Position numbers and translations under genes: made by a program. Under the pieces are notes generated by a model. That model ran no database searches. It was not told the DNA's origin and saw nothing but the letters and a program-made list of their open reading frames with translations. Shown piece after piece: positions 49,860-60,759 of a stretch of 64,000 nucleotides of DNA (positions within the stretch are counted from its first letter, which is position 1; each line of letters begins with the position of its first letter). Origin of the DNA: Quercus robur (taxonomy: Eukaryota; Streptophyta; Magnoliopsida; Fagales; Fagaceae); assembly GCF_932294415.1 (NCBI RefSeq), contig NC_065536.1:57599854-57663853 (forward strand). The letters are read 5' to 3'.

Positions 49860-50500
49860 ATTTCTTTATATTCTTTCAAGTTTTTTGGATGCATTCGAAT
49901 GGATTTAGAAAACTTGATTCTCTAAAATCATACAACATTACACCCAGTACAAAACATGATTCAATGTACTTGACTATTTGGACTATTAGGACCATTACTA
50001 TTCTAGGAATCCATCCAAGAAACCTAGTGAGGGCATTTAGCATGTATATTTGTATAATGTGTCATTTTCAATCGTGAAAAAAGTTAATGGATGTCATATG
50101 GACATTGGTTTAAAAAATATTTTTAGAAACATTTTATAGGAAAAGAAAAAAGTAACAAACTTTTTTTACAACTTTTTAAATTTCTCATAAAAAAAAACAT
50201 TTATAAAATAGTCCATTAACAAATGCCTAAAGACATCTGGTAATCATATTGTTTCAATATACAATCAAGAACATAAAAAAGTAGATGAAGGGAAGTAGTT
50301 GATGTTTACAATGAACCAATTAGAGGAAAAAATTGTGCCAATGTTAGCTGTGACATCAAAACATAGAATATCACTATCAAACAACAACCAAACGAATCCA
50401 AAAAAAGAAAAAGTTTGAGGTATGGTTTATGTCTAGAAAACAAAGCAGCTGAAGAAGAAGAGAAAGAATGAGAGAGCAGAGAAGAGTTCATCAGAGCCAC
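45756..50500 (-). pseudogene. ALDH2 pseudogene, tandem copy of the 16-21 kb gene
   Basis: All eleven exons are recognisable at the same spacing, and most have exactly the same length as in the intact gene. Lesions: the start ATG is GTG (50500-50498); the exon 1 donor GT is AT; exon 3 (48386-48244) has TGA at 48306-48304; exon 4 (48113-47953) has a 7-base insertion; the exon 6 donor is GC; exon 8 (46781-46644) has TAA at 46742-46740; exon 11 has TAG at 45794-45792 and is 42 bases shorter. The Glu (LELGGKSP) and Cys (GQCCCAGSR) motifs still read normally, so decay followed a functional phase. Intron 1 contains a MITE (48967-49794). Confidence 0.93.
48967..49794. mobile_element. Palindromic Mutator-like MITE in the pseudogene intron
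   Basis: Two ~350-400-bp units of one family lie head to head (48967-49325 inverted, 49312-49735 forward), then an extra terminal copy to 49794. ATTTAAATA flanks it exactly at 48958-48966 and 49795-49803, a 9-bp duplication as for Mutator-like elements. The intact ALDH2 intron has a single uninterrupted AAATTCAAAT at the equivalent place (near 19721). Confidence 0.8.
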
Positions 50501-51047
50501 AATAAGACACTCACACTTGTTTCTTTGTGTGTGTGATAGTTTGAAACTAAACTCAGACTACGTATTATATATACATAAGAGTTGGGTACCAATCAATGGT
50601 TCTCATTGTTTTAACAATGCGTGGATAAATGGAGTATGCATCACATCATAACTAGTGCGTTTTGGATAAGATTAGATTTATGGATAATTGTCCCATTCCT
50701 ATTCCTATCCAAATTATGATGATTGATGAATGTAAAATATTTTAGTAACTTCTAATTTAGAGCTTCGACTTATTAGAACGGTTTTTATATGCTAAGAATA
50801 GGCAATCAAATCATTTTGGTAATGTCTCGATTTAATTTAAAAAAATAAAAAAATTAATAGTGACTTATCAGTTATCGCCTATTATCTTCTCAAAAAAAAA
50901 AAAAAAATCACCAATTATACTGAAAAATTATTCACTCTTAGGAGATAGTTTTCCATTAAATGCAAAGACAATTTTGGTAATTGAATTAACTGGTCTTGAT
51001 GCAAGTTTAAAAGTTAATAATTTGTAAGGAAATTGAAATGGATTGTT

Positions 51048-51660
51048 CACTACAAGAATTTTGGTCTTTTGCGACCAATGTTTTAGCGACGACCAAAAAG
51101 TCGTCACTATTAAGCATACATTAGCGACGAAAATATATGGTCATCGCTAATAAGTGTATTGTAGCGACGACACTAAGGTAGTCGCGAATAAGTCATCGCT
51201 AACGCCATGGAGGGAATTTTATTTACTTTTGGAAAAATGGAGGGAAACTTTTAGCAATGACAATAAATTTTGTTGTGACTACATTTATGTCGCTAAAATA
51301 AGGTGTATTTTAATGACAACATCTATCATCGCTAATAATAATCTTTAGTGACGACCTTATATTTCGTCACAAATATGTGGCCAAAAATATATAGTAAATA
51401 TATTATATATATGCGTTATTTATCAGTGATGACACATTGGTGGTCGCTATTAGAATGCTATTAGTGATGACATAACATGTCGTCGCAAATATATCTACCT
51501 AAATATAATGGAGGGTAAAATTTTCACTCTCAAAAAGTGGTGGGAATTATTGGAGGGAAGCAGATTTTATATTAGCAATGAATTAGGTCGTCGCTATAAG
51601 GGATCTTTTAATGAAGACAAAGATTGTCGTCACTAGTATGTAGCGAAAACAATTTTGATA
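51048..51660 (+). mobile_element. CACTA (En/Spm-like) terminus with subterminal repeats
   Basis: CACTACAAGAATTTTGG at 51048 is the classic CACTA end, followed by many TAGCGACGA/TCGTCGCTA words in both orientations up to about 51650, the transposase-binding subterminal repeats of the family. The other end is not visible, so the element's length is unknown. It breaks the homology with the intact ALDH2 upstream region. Confidence 0.75.
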
Positions 51661-52455
51661 TAATATGATTTTTATTTTTTTATCAAATCCTCCAAATGCT
51701 TCTTAAAATATTAAAAATGACATAAATTCCTTTAAAATGTTTGAAATGATTAAAATACCGTTAACCTCGTCCAAATTACCAAAATACCCCTAAACTTATA
51801 TAATGACCAAAATAAACTTGCAGCCTCTAAAGTAATTTAAAACTTTCAAATCCGTTTAAAAAAAAGAAAAAAAAAGAAAATATGAGGCAACGGAGGGCTT
51901 GTTGCTTCAATATACTCTCAAATCATAATGTTACCCATTTGAAACTTGAAATCGATAAAATAATAAAAATTGAGAACGTTCTAATTCCACTCAAAATACT
52001 GACTAATTCTTATAGTTATCAAAATGTGAATCGTATCGGGAATCAATTTTTGATTTTTCTGTATCATGTGTCATAAGAAAGGTATTAGTCAATATTTACC
52101 AAACTAATAAATTCATTATAAATATATGAAAGGTATATTCATTATAAATTCACAATATATTCAACTAATAACCAATTCAATCATCAATTATGTAATGATA
52201 TTTACCAAAAGTAAGTAAATAAATCAAATTAAAATATATTTATAACATACATATTCAAATTAATTAAAATCAAAAGTAATAATACGTGATATATGAGCCA
52301 AAATAATAAATTTTTTTATCATTTTGCCTAATCAATTTTATCGAAGTCAATGTTAACAAGATGTTCATCATCTTTCAAAATTATTTATTTATTAACATTT
52401 TCTAACAACTACTCCAATACCCAATAATCCACTGAAAACCTTCCTACTAAACCTA
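51661..52455. other. AT-rich stretch between CACTA end and tandem array
   Basis: No gene is seen. It may be internal CACTA sequence. Confidence 0.35.
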
Positions 52456-55150
52456 ATTTCACAAAGTCTAGTGGTCTCGAGATCATCTATTAAGTTTGAT
52501 CGGGTTTGATCAACTTTAACTAAACTTTAACTGTGCCTTTCTCTAAATCTAACAGTTTGATTGTGACCATAATTTACTAAATTAACATTTCATTACACTC
52601 TTCAAGTCCAATGGTTAGATTTCAAATTTAAGTATGGTGTGCGATGGATATGTGTTGTGTATCTATATGGCTATGTTCTCTTAATTTGACCATTGAATTG
52701 GTCTCAAATTTCACCAACACTAATATGTCACCATACCCTTCAATCCTAATGATCAAGATTTGAATATAAATTTCACCAAGTCCAATGGTCAAAGGACCAT
52801 GTATTAAGTTTAATTGGGTTTGACCAACTTTAACTAAACTTTGACCGCTTCTTTCTCTAAATCCAGCCGTTTAATTGTGAATATAATTTACTAGAATTAA
52901 CATTTCATTACAATCTTCAAATCCAATGGTTAGATTTCAAATCTAAGGATGATGCGTGATGGATATATGTTGTGTACCTGTATGACTATGTTCTCTCAAT
53001 TTGACTATCAAATTGTTCTCAAATTTCACCAACACCAATATGTCACCATACTATTCAATTCTAATGATCAAGTTTTGAATATGAATCTCACCAAGTCCAG
53101 TGGTCTCGGGACCATCTATTAAGTTTGACCGGGTTTGACCAACTTTAACTAAACTTTGACCGCATATTTTTTTAAATCCAACTGTTTGATTGTGATCATA
53201 ATTTACTAGAATTAACATTTCATTGCACTTTTCGAATCCAACAATTAGATTTGAAATCTAAGGATGGCGCGTGATGGACATGTGGTGTGTATCTGTATAG
53301 CTATGTTCTCTCAATTTGACTATCTAATTGTTCTCAAATTTCACCAATTCAATATGTCACCATACTCTTCAATATCAATGATCAAGATTCGAATATGAAT
53401 TTCAATAAGTCCAGTTGTCTCAAGATCATCTATTAAGTTTGAATGGATTTGACCAACTTTAACTAAATTTTGACCGCACATTTCTCTAAATTCAACCGTT
53501 TGATTGTGACCATAATTTACTAGAATTAACCTTTCATTGCACTCTTCGAATCCAACAGTTAGATTTGAAATCTAAGGATGACGCGTCAATCTGACCATCT
53601 AATTGTTCTCAAATTTCACCAATTCAATATGTTACCATACTCTTCAATCTCAATGATCAAGATTCGAATATGGATTTCAATAAGTCTAGTTGTCTCAGGA
53701 CCATCTATTAAGTTTGAACGGGTTTGACCAACTTTAACTAAATTTTGACCGCACATTTTTCTAAATTCAACCGTTTGATTGTGACCATAATTTACTAGAA
53801 TTAACCTTTCATTGCACTCTTCGAATCCAACAGTTAGATTTGAAATCTAAGGATGGCGCGTGATGGATATATGTTGTGTACATGTATGACTATGTTCTCT
53901 CAATCTGACTATTAAATTGTTCTCAAATTTCACCAATACCAATATGTCACTATACTATTCAATCCTAATGATCAATATTCGAATATGAATTTCACCAGAT
54001 CTAGTGGTCTTGAGACCATCTAATAAGTTTGACCGGGTTTTACCAACTTTAATTAAATTTTGACCGCACATTTCTCTAAATCCAACCGTTTGATTGTGAC
54101 CATAATTTACTATAATTAATCTTTCATTGCACTTTTCGAATCCAACGGTTAAATTTCAAATCTAAGAATGGCACGTGATGGATATATATTGTGTACGTGT
54201 ATGACTATGTTCTCTCAATCTGACCATCCAATTGTTTTCAAATTTCATCAACACCAATATGTCATCATACTCTTCAATCCTAATGATCAAGATTCGAATA
54301 TAAATTTCACCAAGTCCAGTGGTCTCGGGACCATCTATTAAGTTTGATCGGGTTTGACAAACTTTAACTAAATTTTGACCACGCCTTTCTCTAAATCCTA
54401 CCGTTTAATTGTGACCATAATTTACTAGAATTAACCTTTCATTGCACTCTTCAAATCTAACGGTTAGATTTCAAATCTGAGGATGGCACGTGATGGACAT
54501 ATGTTGTGTACCTGTATAGCTATGTTCTCTCAATCTGATGATCTAATTATTCTCAAATTTCACCAAACCAATGTCATCATAATTTTCAATCCCAATGATC
54601 AAAATTTGAATATGAATATCACCAAGTCTAGTGGTCTCGGAACCATCTATTAAGTTTGACCGGGTTTGACCAACTTTAACTAAACTTTGACCGCAAATTT
54701 CTCTCAATCTAACCGTTTGATTGTGACCATAATTTACTAGAATGAACCTTTAATTGCACTTTTTGAATCCAACGATTAGATTTCAAATCTAAAGATGCCG
54801 CGTGATGGACATGTGTTGTGTACTATATGGCTATGTTTTCTCAATCTGATCATTCAATTGTTCTTAAATTTCACCAATACCAATATGTCACCCTACTCTT
54901 CAATCCTAATGATCAAGATTTGAATATGAATTTTACCAAGTGTAGTGGTTTCGAGACCATCTATTAAGTTTGACCGGGTTTGAACAACTTTAACTAAACT
55001 TTGACCGCACATTTCTCAAAATCCAACCGTTTGATTGTGACCATAATTTACTAGAATGAACCTTTCATTGCACTCTTCGAATCCAATGGTTAGATTTCAA
55101 ATCTAAGGATAGTGCGTGATGGACATATGTTGTGTACTTGTATAGCTATG
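52456..55150 (+). repeat. Tandem array with a ~314-bp period
   Basis: The anchor word TAAGTTTGA (or close variants) starts at 52491, 52805, 53120, 53434, 53709, 54024, 54339, 54651 and 54965. Spacings are 314, 315, 314, 275, 315, 315, 312 and 314, the short one due to a ~40-base deletion near 53583. Nearly nine units differ by scattered substitutions. No open frame is conserved between units, so it is non-coding satellite-like DNA. Confidence 0.92.
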
Positions 55151-55359
55151 TTGTATCCAATGTTATGAATACTATTTAGGATCCCTTTTCGATTTGTCCA
55201 ATGAATTGAAATATTTTAATACCGACCAATTTCAATGTACTGTTTCAAGACGTTTCGGATTTCAAAATATATAAAACTATTTACTTTTAAAAACATATTA
55301 CTTTTTTTTTTTTTTTTTTTGATAAGAAAACATATTACTTATATATATATATATATATA

Positions 55360-55400
55360 CTAGTTTTGAAGCACGTGCTAGCTAGTAAAATGATTTTACA
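55360..55400 (-). mobile_element. Helitron-like 3' end
   Basis: On the minus strand TAGCACGTGCTTCAAAACTAG is followed by T. It resembles the end of the Helitron at 37240-39253 with half the hairpin missing. The rest of the element would extend to the right, but I found no 5' end. Confidence 0.35.
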
Positions 55401-55892
55401 ATTATGGGTATAAATAAAATTTATTTATAGTTATTTAATTATTGGACTGCCTAGAAATTATACAATTAAATGTTTCAAAATATTCAGATATCAATATTTT
55501 AGCCTTGTTCCGTTACTTTTCTCGTAAATGCTATTTTTTATATTTTACTGCCAAAGATCACATACGTAAAAAAAAAAAAAAAAAAAAAAAGTAGTATTTG
55601 TTATATAAAGTAGATAATATAATTTTTTATGCTATATTTTATGTCAAAATCTAAATACAAGAATTTCTTTTTATATAAATTAACTATAATAATAACGTAA
55701 ATCATATTAGACTTTATACAAAAAAAATCTTCAATATCACAAGTGTAGTTTATAAAGATGAGTATATATTGTGTACAAAAAGAGGTCTAAAAAAACAAAT
55801 GTATCCATATCTACACCTTAGATCTACAAAAGGGAAGACAAATTGATACATAATTGAGTAATAATTATGTCTCTATCTGGCTTTCATGATTT

Positions 55893-55926
<34 letters not shown>

Positions 55927-56705
55927 CTGATTTCTAGTGAAGTTTTCAAACACATATATATATATATCAATTTACTTGTCACAGTAGCTTGTATTCATTT
56001 ACTTTCATTTTGCACATCAAAGATGGAAATAATATTAAATCTATTGTGCGTTTCTCCATAAACGTCATAACTTGCAGATTTGAGATGAATAATGAACTTT
56101 TGGTCAAAAGAAAGCCTTGCAATGTTTTCTAAATTTTTTATTCTATCGTACCATTAGAGCAATAATGTGAGAATTTCATATATTTTCAAACGTATTCAAA
56201 ACAAGAGATTTATGAACTATTAAACTATATCTTCATAAGTTTAATAAATAAATAAATAAATAGAATTTTATAAGTGTGCTTGTATTATACCTCAGTGGTT
56301 GCTAGCAAAAGACAAAACAAACCCTTTCGGCCTGCTTGTATATAAAGGGTAAAAAAGTCAAGAAGGTGCTGGACAAAGTCAGTAAAAAAAAAAAAACAAA
56401 AAAAAATGCTGAAACAATAAACAAATAGCAAACAAGCTACTCGACAAAAGAACTATTTACATGTGCATTCGCTCTTTTTAATATAGGTAAAAGATATCTA
56501 TTACTTTTAAAAACATAAGTGTTATATTTATAAAACTTTGTATTTTAAAATTAATCTAATCAAATCAATTAAACTACTATTATTTTAATTAAAATATTAT
56601 TAAAATACTAATTATTCTTTTAATGTAGCAAACTGGCAAACGAAGGCTAGGCACACTGCACAATGTCAAACGACTCAAACCATTCCTATTTCCAACATTT
56701 TATTA
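55401..56705. other. AT-rich spacer, no gene seen
   Basis: It contains A and T homopolymers (55568-55590 and 55899-55926) and no coding signal. Confidence 0.4.
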
Positions 56706-56966
56706 CTCCCTCCGTCCCACTTTGTTTGTCCTGTTTGAAAAGTCAAACTTTTTAAGGGAACATCATTTATTATCTTGTCTATCTTTTAAAAATGTATAAG
56801 TTTCCAAAACTACCCTTAAATAAATTTATCAAAAATTTGAATTATTAATAAAATAGGGGTATAATAGGAACATTAATAAATTAATGACTTTTATTTTTAG
56901 AAATAGGACAATATTTTGGGACATCCTAAAATGGAATAGAGGACAAACAAAGTGGGATGGAGGGAG
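56706..56966. mobile_element. Stowaway (Tc1/mariner) MITE
   Basis: CTCCCTCCGTCCCACTTTGT and its inverted match ending GGATGGAGGGAG bound a 261-bp element, with TA on each side (56704-56705 and 56967-56968). These ends are the standard plant Stowaway termini. Confidence 0.9.
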
Positions 56967-58118
56967 TATATTTTACTTACTTTTCATTTTTTTTTTTATC
57001 TCTTGTTTTTTCTCAGTCCCTCATATCTTCATTTTTGTCTGACACCTTTATTTATGTCCGTCACCACATCTTTTCATCTTTATCTACACATTGACTTAGA
57101 CACGCAACTTTGATTTTTCATCATGCCTTCCAAGATTTTAAAGTTTTTCTACAGCATGGCGAGCACGCCCTTTCTTTTTTTTTTTTAGGAGTCTACAGCA
57201 CGCCTTTGTAGTAGTTAGTATTAATATTATGAATATTGTTTCGATTATTTCGGTTTGCTATTAAAACAAAATATTTTGATATAAATCTATTTGGATATAT
57301 CATTGCATACCATCTCAGAGTTTTACTATTTTATAAATTTATATATATATATATATATATACATTTTGGTAAAAGTTCAAGGCCACACAATTTGTTAAAA
57401 ATATTTATAAATTATAAAAGTTTTTTAATATTTTTGATTCTTAAGTTTTAGTTAAAATCTTAATTTTTTTATAAATTCATTATACATTTATATTAAAAAT
57501 ACAAACCTTTTTTAGATGGCACATGATAATAAATTTTATTTTTTATTAAGATTAAAATTATAAATTTATTTAAATATTTGATATTATTTTGATGTAACGT
57601 ATTTAAAGTAATAAAAAAAAGAAAAGATGTCAGACATAAGTAAAATATAACATTATTTTATTCAAAACAAATTAATAAAGAGGTTTCATGAGATACTTTG
57701 GGTCAAGCACATCAAAAAGGACAAAACTAATGTTATGTTGGATATAAATATTAAAAAAGTGTACATGTGAGCAGCTAACTATCCAGGCAAAACAAAAAAA
57801 AAAAATTCAGCAAAAAAGTGAGCAGGTTGCCTGAGCATTCAATGGGGGCAGTGTCCTTGAGACGTCCTATCATCATCTCAATTCCAAGGTTCTGACTTTT
57901 TATGTAAAAGAAAAAAATAGTAGCTACATAAGTGAGTAATAGTAGCTATAGGCTAGTAATACAGCTGGGAAGTATTATGGTTTATATTCTCAAGGAAATA
58001 TTTGAGCTCCCACGTCTCATCTTTGCTCCCCAAGTCTGTAAATTTCAAGATTCAAGCATTATAGTTTATGTTCATTCATTACCTATCTTCTTCTTCATTT
58101 TGCTGCCTAAGTCTGTAA
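56967..58118. other. AT-rich spacer, no gene seen
   Basis: It has a (TA)n tract at 57340-57361. Short frames are not supported by any domain. Confidence 0.4.
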
Positions 58119-59159
58119 GAGCATCAGCAGTGGGAAGGCTATATGCCAAATATTAGGAAGATTTGGCATTCAAGTCCCAAAACTACTCAACAATGGAAAG
58201 GCTATATGCCATATGCCAATGTCAAATTTGGGATTTAGCTACAGTACCATCTCAAATGTAAGATGGTACTGTAGCTGAATGTTATAAAAAAAAATAATTT
58301 TTTAATAATCTCATTTCTCTCTCTTCAGCCATTTATCCCAGGAAATTTCTCTCTCCTCTCTCATTTTTTCAGTTTCTTTTCTCTCTCTTTCTTCCTGCTC
58401 TTTCTTCCTGCTCTCTCTTCTTCAACGGAATGGGGGCAACGGCGTGAGGCTCGATATCATCTTCGCCGACTGACTCGCTCTCTCCCTCGGCCCTAATGAT
58501 GGCGGCGCGCCTCTCCTGCTCCGCCTTCGCCACCACAAACTTCGACCTCTCCGCCTCTTGCTGCGCCACCTGCTTCTGCTCCACGGCGCGCGAGAGATCC
58601 GCGCCGTACGACAGGTGCGTGATCGCCACGTGATCGAGCACGATGTTGAAGTTCCTGGTGCGCTCGGTGAGCCAGGTCTCCATGAGCGCCGAGACCTGCG
58701 GGCGCTCGATGAGGAGCTGATCGACGTTGAACTGAGCCACGACGGCCTTCAAGACCTCGTTGCCGATCGAAGGGAGGACCTTCTCGTCGTACTTGAGACT
58801 TAAGGTTTGGACGATCTGAGGGAGGCGCGTGACCTCAGGGCGCGAGAGGACGTGGAGGGTTAGGTTGATTTTGATTTTGGATTTTGATTTTGGTTTTGAT
58901 TTTGATTTGGCTGTGCTGTGTTTCCATTGGTTTGATTTTTTTTTTTTTGTGGGTTCATGGTGGTGGAGTTGGGGGTTGCCGTGGATTGGTTTGATTTTGA
59001 TTTTGATTTTGTGGGTTGCCGTGCTTGCCGGAGTTTGTGGCTGGGGTTTCAAGCAACAGTTTGGGTATGTTCTAGTAGCAGGTGGTTGTGATTTGGGTCT
59101 TGAGTTTTGGGTTTTTGTTTTTATTTGGAACTTGGATCGTCTTCTCTGAGTTCTGGATT

Positions 59160-59200
<41 letters not shown>

Positions 59201-59588
59201 TTGCTGCTGTGATCGGTGCTTAAAGGAATTGGTATGATTTTTTTTTTTTGGTGGGTTCATGGTGGTGGAGCTGGGGGTGCCATGGTTTGGTTTGATTTTG
59301 ATTTTGATTGTGGGTTGCCGTGGTTGCCGGAGTTTGTGGCCGGGGTTTCAAGCAACAGTTTGGGAATGTTCTATTTGCAGGTGGTTGTGATTTGGGTTTT
59401 GGGTTTTTGTTTTTATTTGGGTTTAGGTATATATTATTTTATTATGTGAAAATATTATTTTAATAAGTAGAATAGGAAAATAAAAGTTGGGATGTTGGGT
59501 GTATTGTAAAATGGTATTGTATAATTGATAAAGTAGGTTTTTGGGATGGTAAAATAAGATGGGATTTAGAATCCGGATGTGGATGCTC
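58119..59588. mobile_element. Harbinger-like element carrying a captured gene fragment
   Basis: It starts GAGCATCAGCAG and ends, inverted, GAGCATCCACAT, flanked by TAA (58116-58118) and AAA (59589-59591), one mismatch from a 3-bp duplication. It shares GTGTATTGTAAAATG and the overall design with 13308-14800. Inside are a GC-rich prohibitin fragment (58471-58857) and a ~300-bp imperfect tandem duplication (58940-59125 against 59245-59420). No transposase is seen. Confidence 0.6.
58471..58857 (-). pseudogene. Prohibitin gene fragment, captured
   Basis: About 129 residues read without a stop: [51 protein letters not shown], then [19 protein letters not shown] and [10 protein letters not shown]. 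This is the central SPFH/coiled-coil part of a plant prohibitin, a ring-forming protein of the inner mitochondrial membrane. The N-terminal membrane segment and the C-terminus are missing. Upstream the frame runs into simple Lys-rich repeat, downstream into unrelated sequence. Its high GC contrasts with the surroundings. No intron is visible within it. A continuous 227-residue frame contains it, but I see no promoter. Confidence 0.85.
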
Positions 59589-60257
59589 AAAGCTCATCTC
59601 TTTTTATATTCTTATTCTTTTTATTTTTACCACTTAGAGCTATGCAAACAGCAAGAGCAAGAGGCAGATTTGCACAAAATTGGGGCGGATTTGCGCATAA
59701 TCTTTTCTCATATTCCTCCTCAACACATCCCAGATGGGTTCTGTCTTTTCTATTTTTATTTATTTATTTATTTATTTTTTGCTTTTGACTGCAGTTTAGA
59801 AATATTGGAGAGAAAGGATTGTTTGTATTTGGAGGGAAAATGGGTTAGGGATGGGCCGAAAATTATATTTGGAGGGAAATTTTTTTATTTTATTTTAATT
59901 TATTTTATTTTTGCTTTTGACTGCAGTTTAGAGATGTTTGAGAGAAAGGATTGTTTGAATTTGGAGGGAAAATGGGTCAGGATTGTTTGTATTTGGAGGG
60001 AAAATGGGTCAGGGAAAATGGGAATGAAAAAAACACCTAATATAACGGATTTTGTAGTCCCATGATGAGCATGATCCCATGTCTTTCTCAGTCATTACCG
60101 CCAATTATATATTACTCATCATCTCTCTCGTTCATTCTCACATACCCGCTAAACCTGTAGATTCACTGCCGCTATTCAGGTATTTTTTTTTCTTTACTTC
60201 TGGTTAATTTTGTTCTTAGTGTTCTCAAGTTTTCAACTTATTAAAATAGGAAAATTG
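59589..60257. repeat. Spacer with a ~132-bp direct repeat
   Basis: A unit beginning GCTTTTGACTGCAGTTTAGA occurs at 59781 and 59913, each followed by GGAGGGAAAATGGGT words, with a third partial copy near 59980. An open frame spanning it (59559-60065) is repeat-driven and has no domain. Confidence 0.5.
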
Positions 60258-60704
60258 TTAAAAAGTGGCATAAATTTTATTACTTATTAGTTGGCCTGAC
60301 AATAGCTTTTTAATCGACATCACTTGATCAACAATATTTTAAGATTTAATGTTTTATTTTATAATATTTAATTGGAAGTATCTTTGGATATTTGGTAGTT
60401 TGACCAAGTCTATAGGATATTTGGTTATTTGATCTCAGCCAGATTTCATGGCTGTGAAGTATCTCACGTTGCTATCCTAGCTTGTAGGAGTTGTGGATAT
60501 TGCTTTCCTATTTTATAGTAGTTGTGGTTAATGCTAGATAAAGTGTTGTGATGTAAAGCCTATTTATAGGCTCTTTTGTTTATCAATAATATCATTCAGC
60601 TTTTATCATTCAACAAGTCCCTTTCTGCCTTTTGTTTTTTCTTTGTATCAGAGTCCTGTGGCAACACGTCCCTTTTGCTTTCTATTTTTCTTAACTCTGT
60701 ATCA
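60258..60704 (+). repeat. Putative 5' LTR of the Ty1/copia element
   Basis: The right end (…CTGTATCA at 60704) is set by the adjoining PBS. A TATTTATAGGC box near 60560 and AT-rich U3-like sequence support an LTR. The left end is a guess because the 3' LTR is outside the window. Confidence 0.45.
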
Positions 60705-60705
60705 G

Positions 60706-60717
60706 TGGTATCAAAGC
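60706..60717 (+). other. Primer binding site of the copia element
   Basis: TGGTATCAAAGC matches the initiator methionine tRNA-type primer site used by most plant copia elements (commonly TGGTATCAGAGC). Confidence 0.85.
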
Positions 60718-60759
60718 CAGTGAGAAAAGCACGAGAGAAAGAGTCCTCAAATAGTATTG

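Noticed and set aside
52456-55150. CRISPR-like regular repeats.
   Set aside because: The whole 314-bp unit repeats with no unique spacers, and the genome is a plant's.
59559-60065. A 168-codon plus-strand open frame.
   Set aside because: It runs through a 132-bp direct repeat and poly(T) stretches and has no recognisable domain or splice context.
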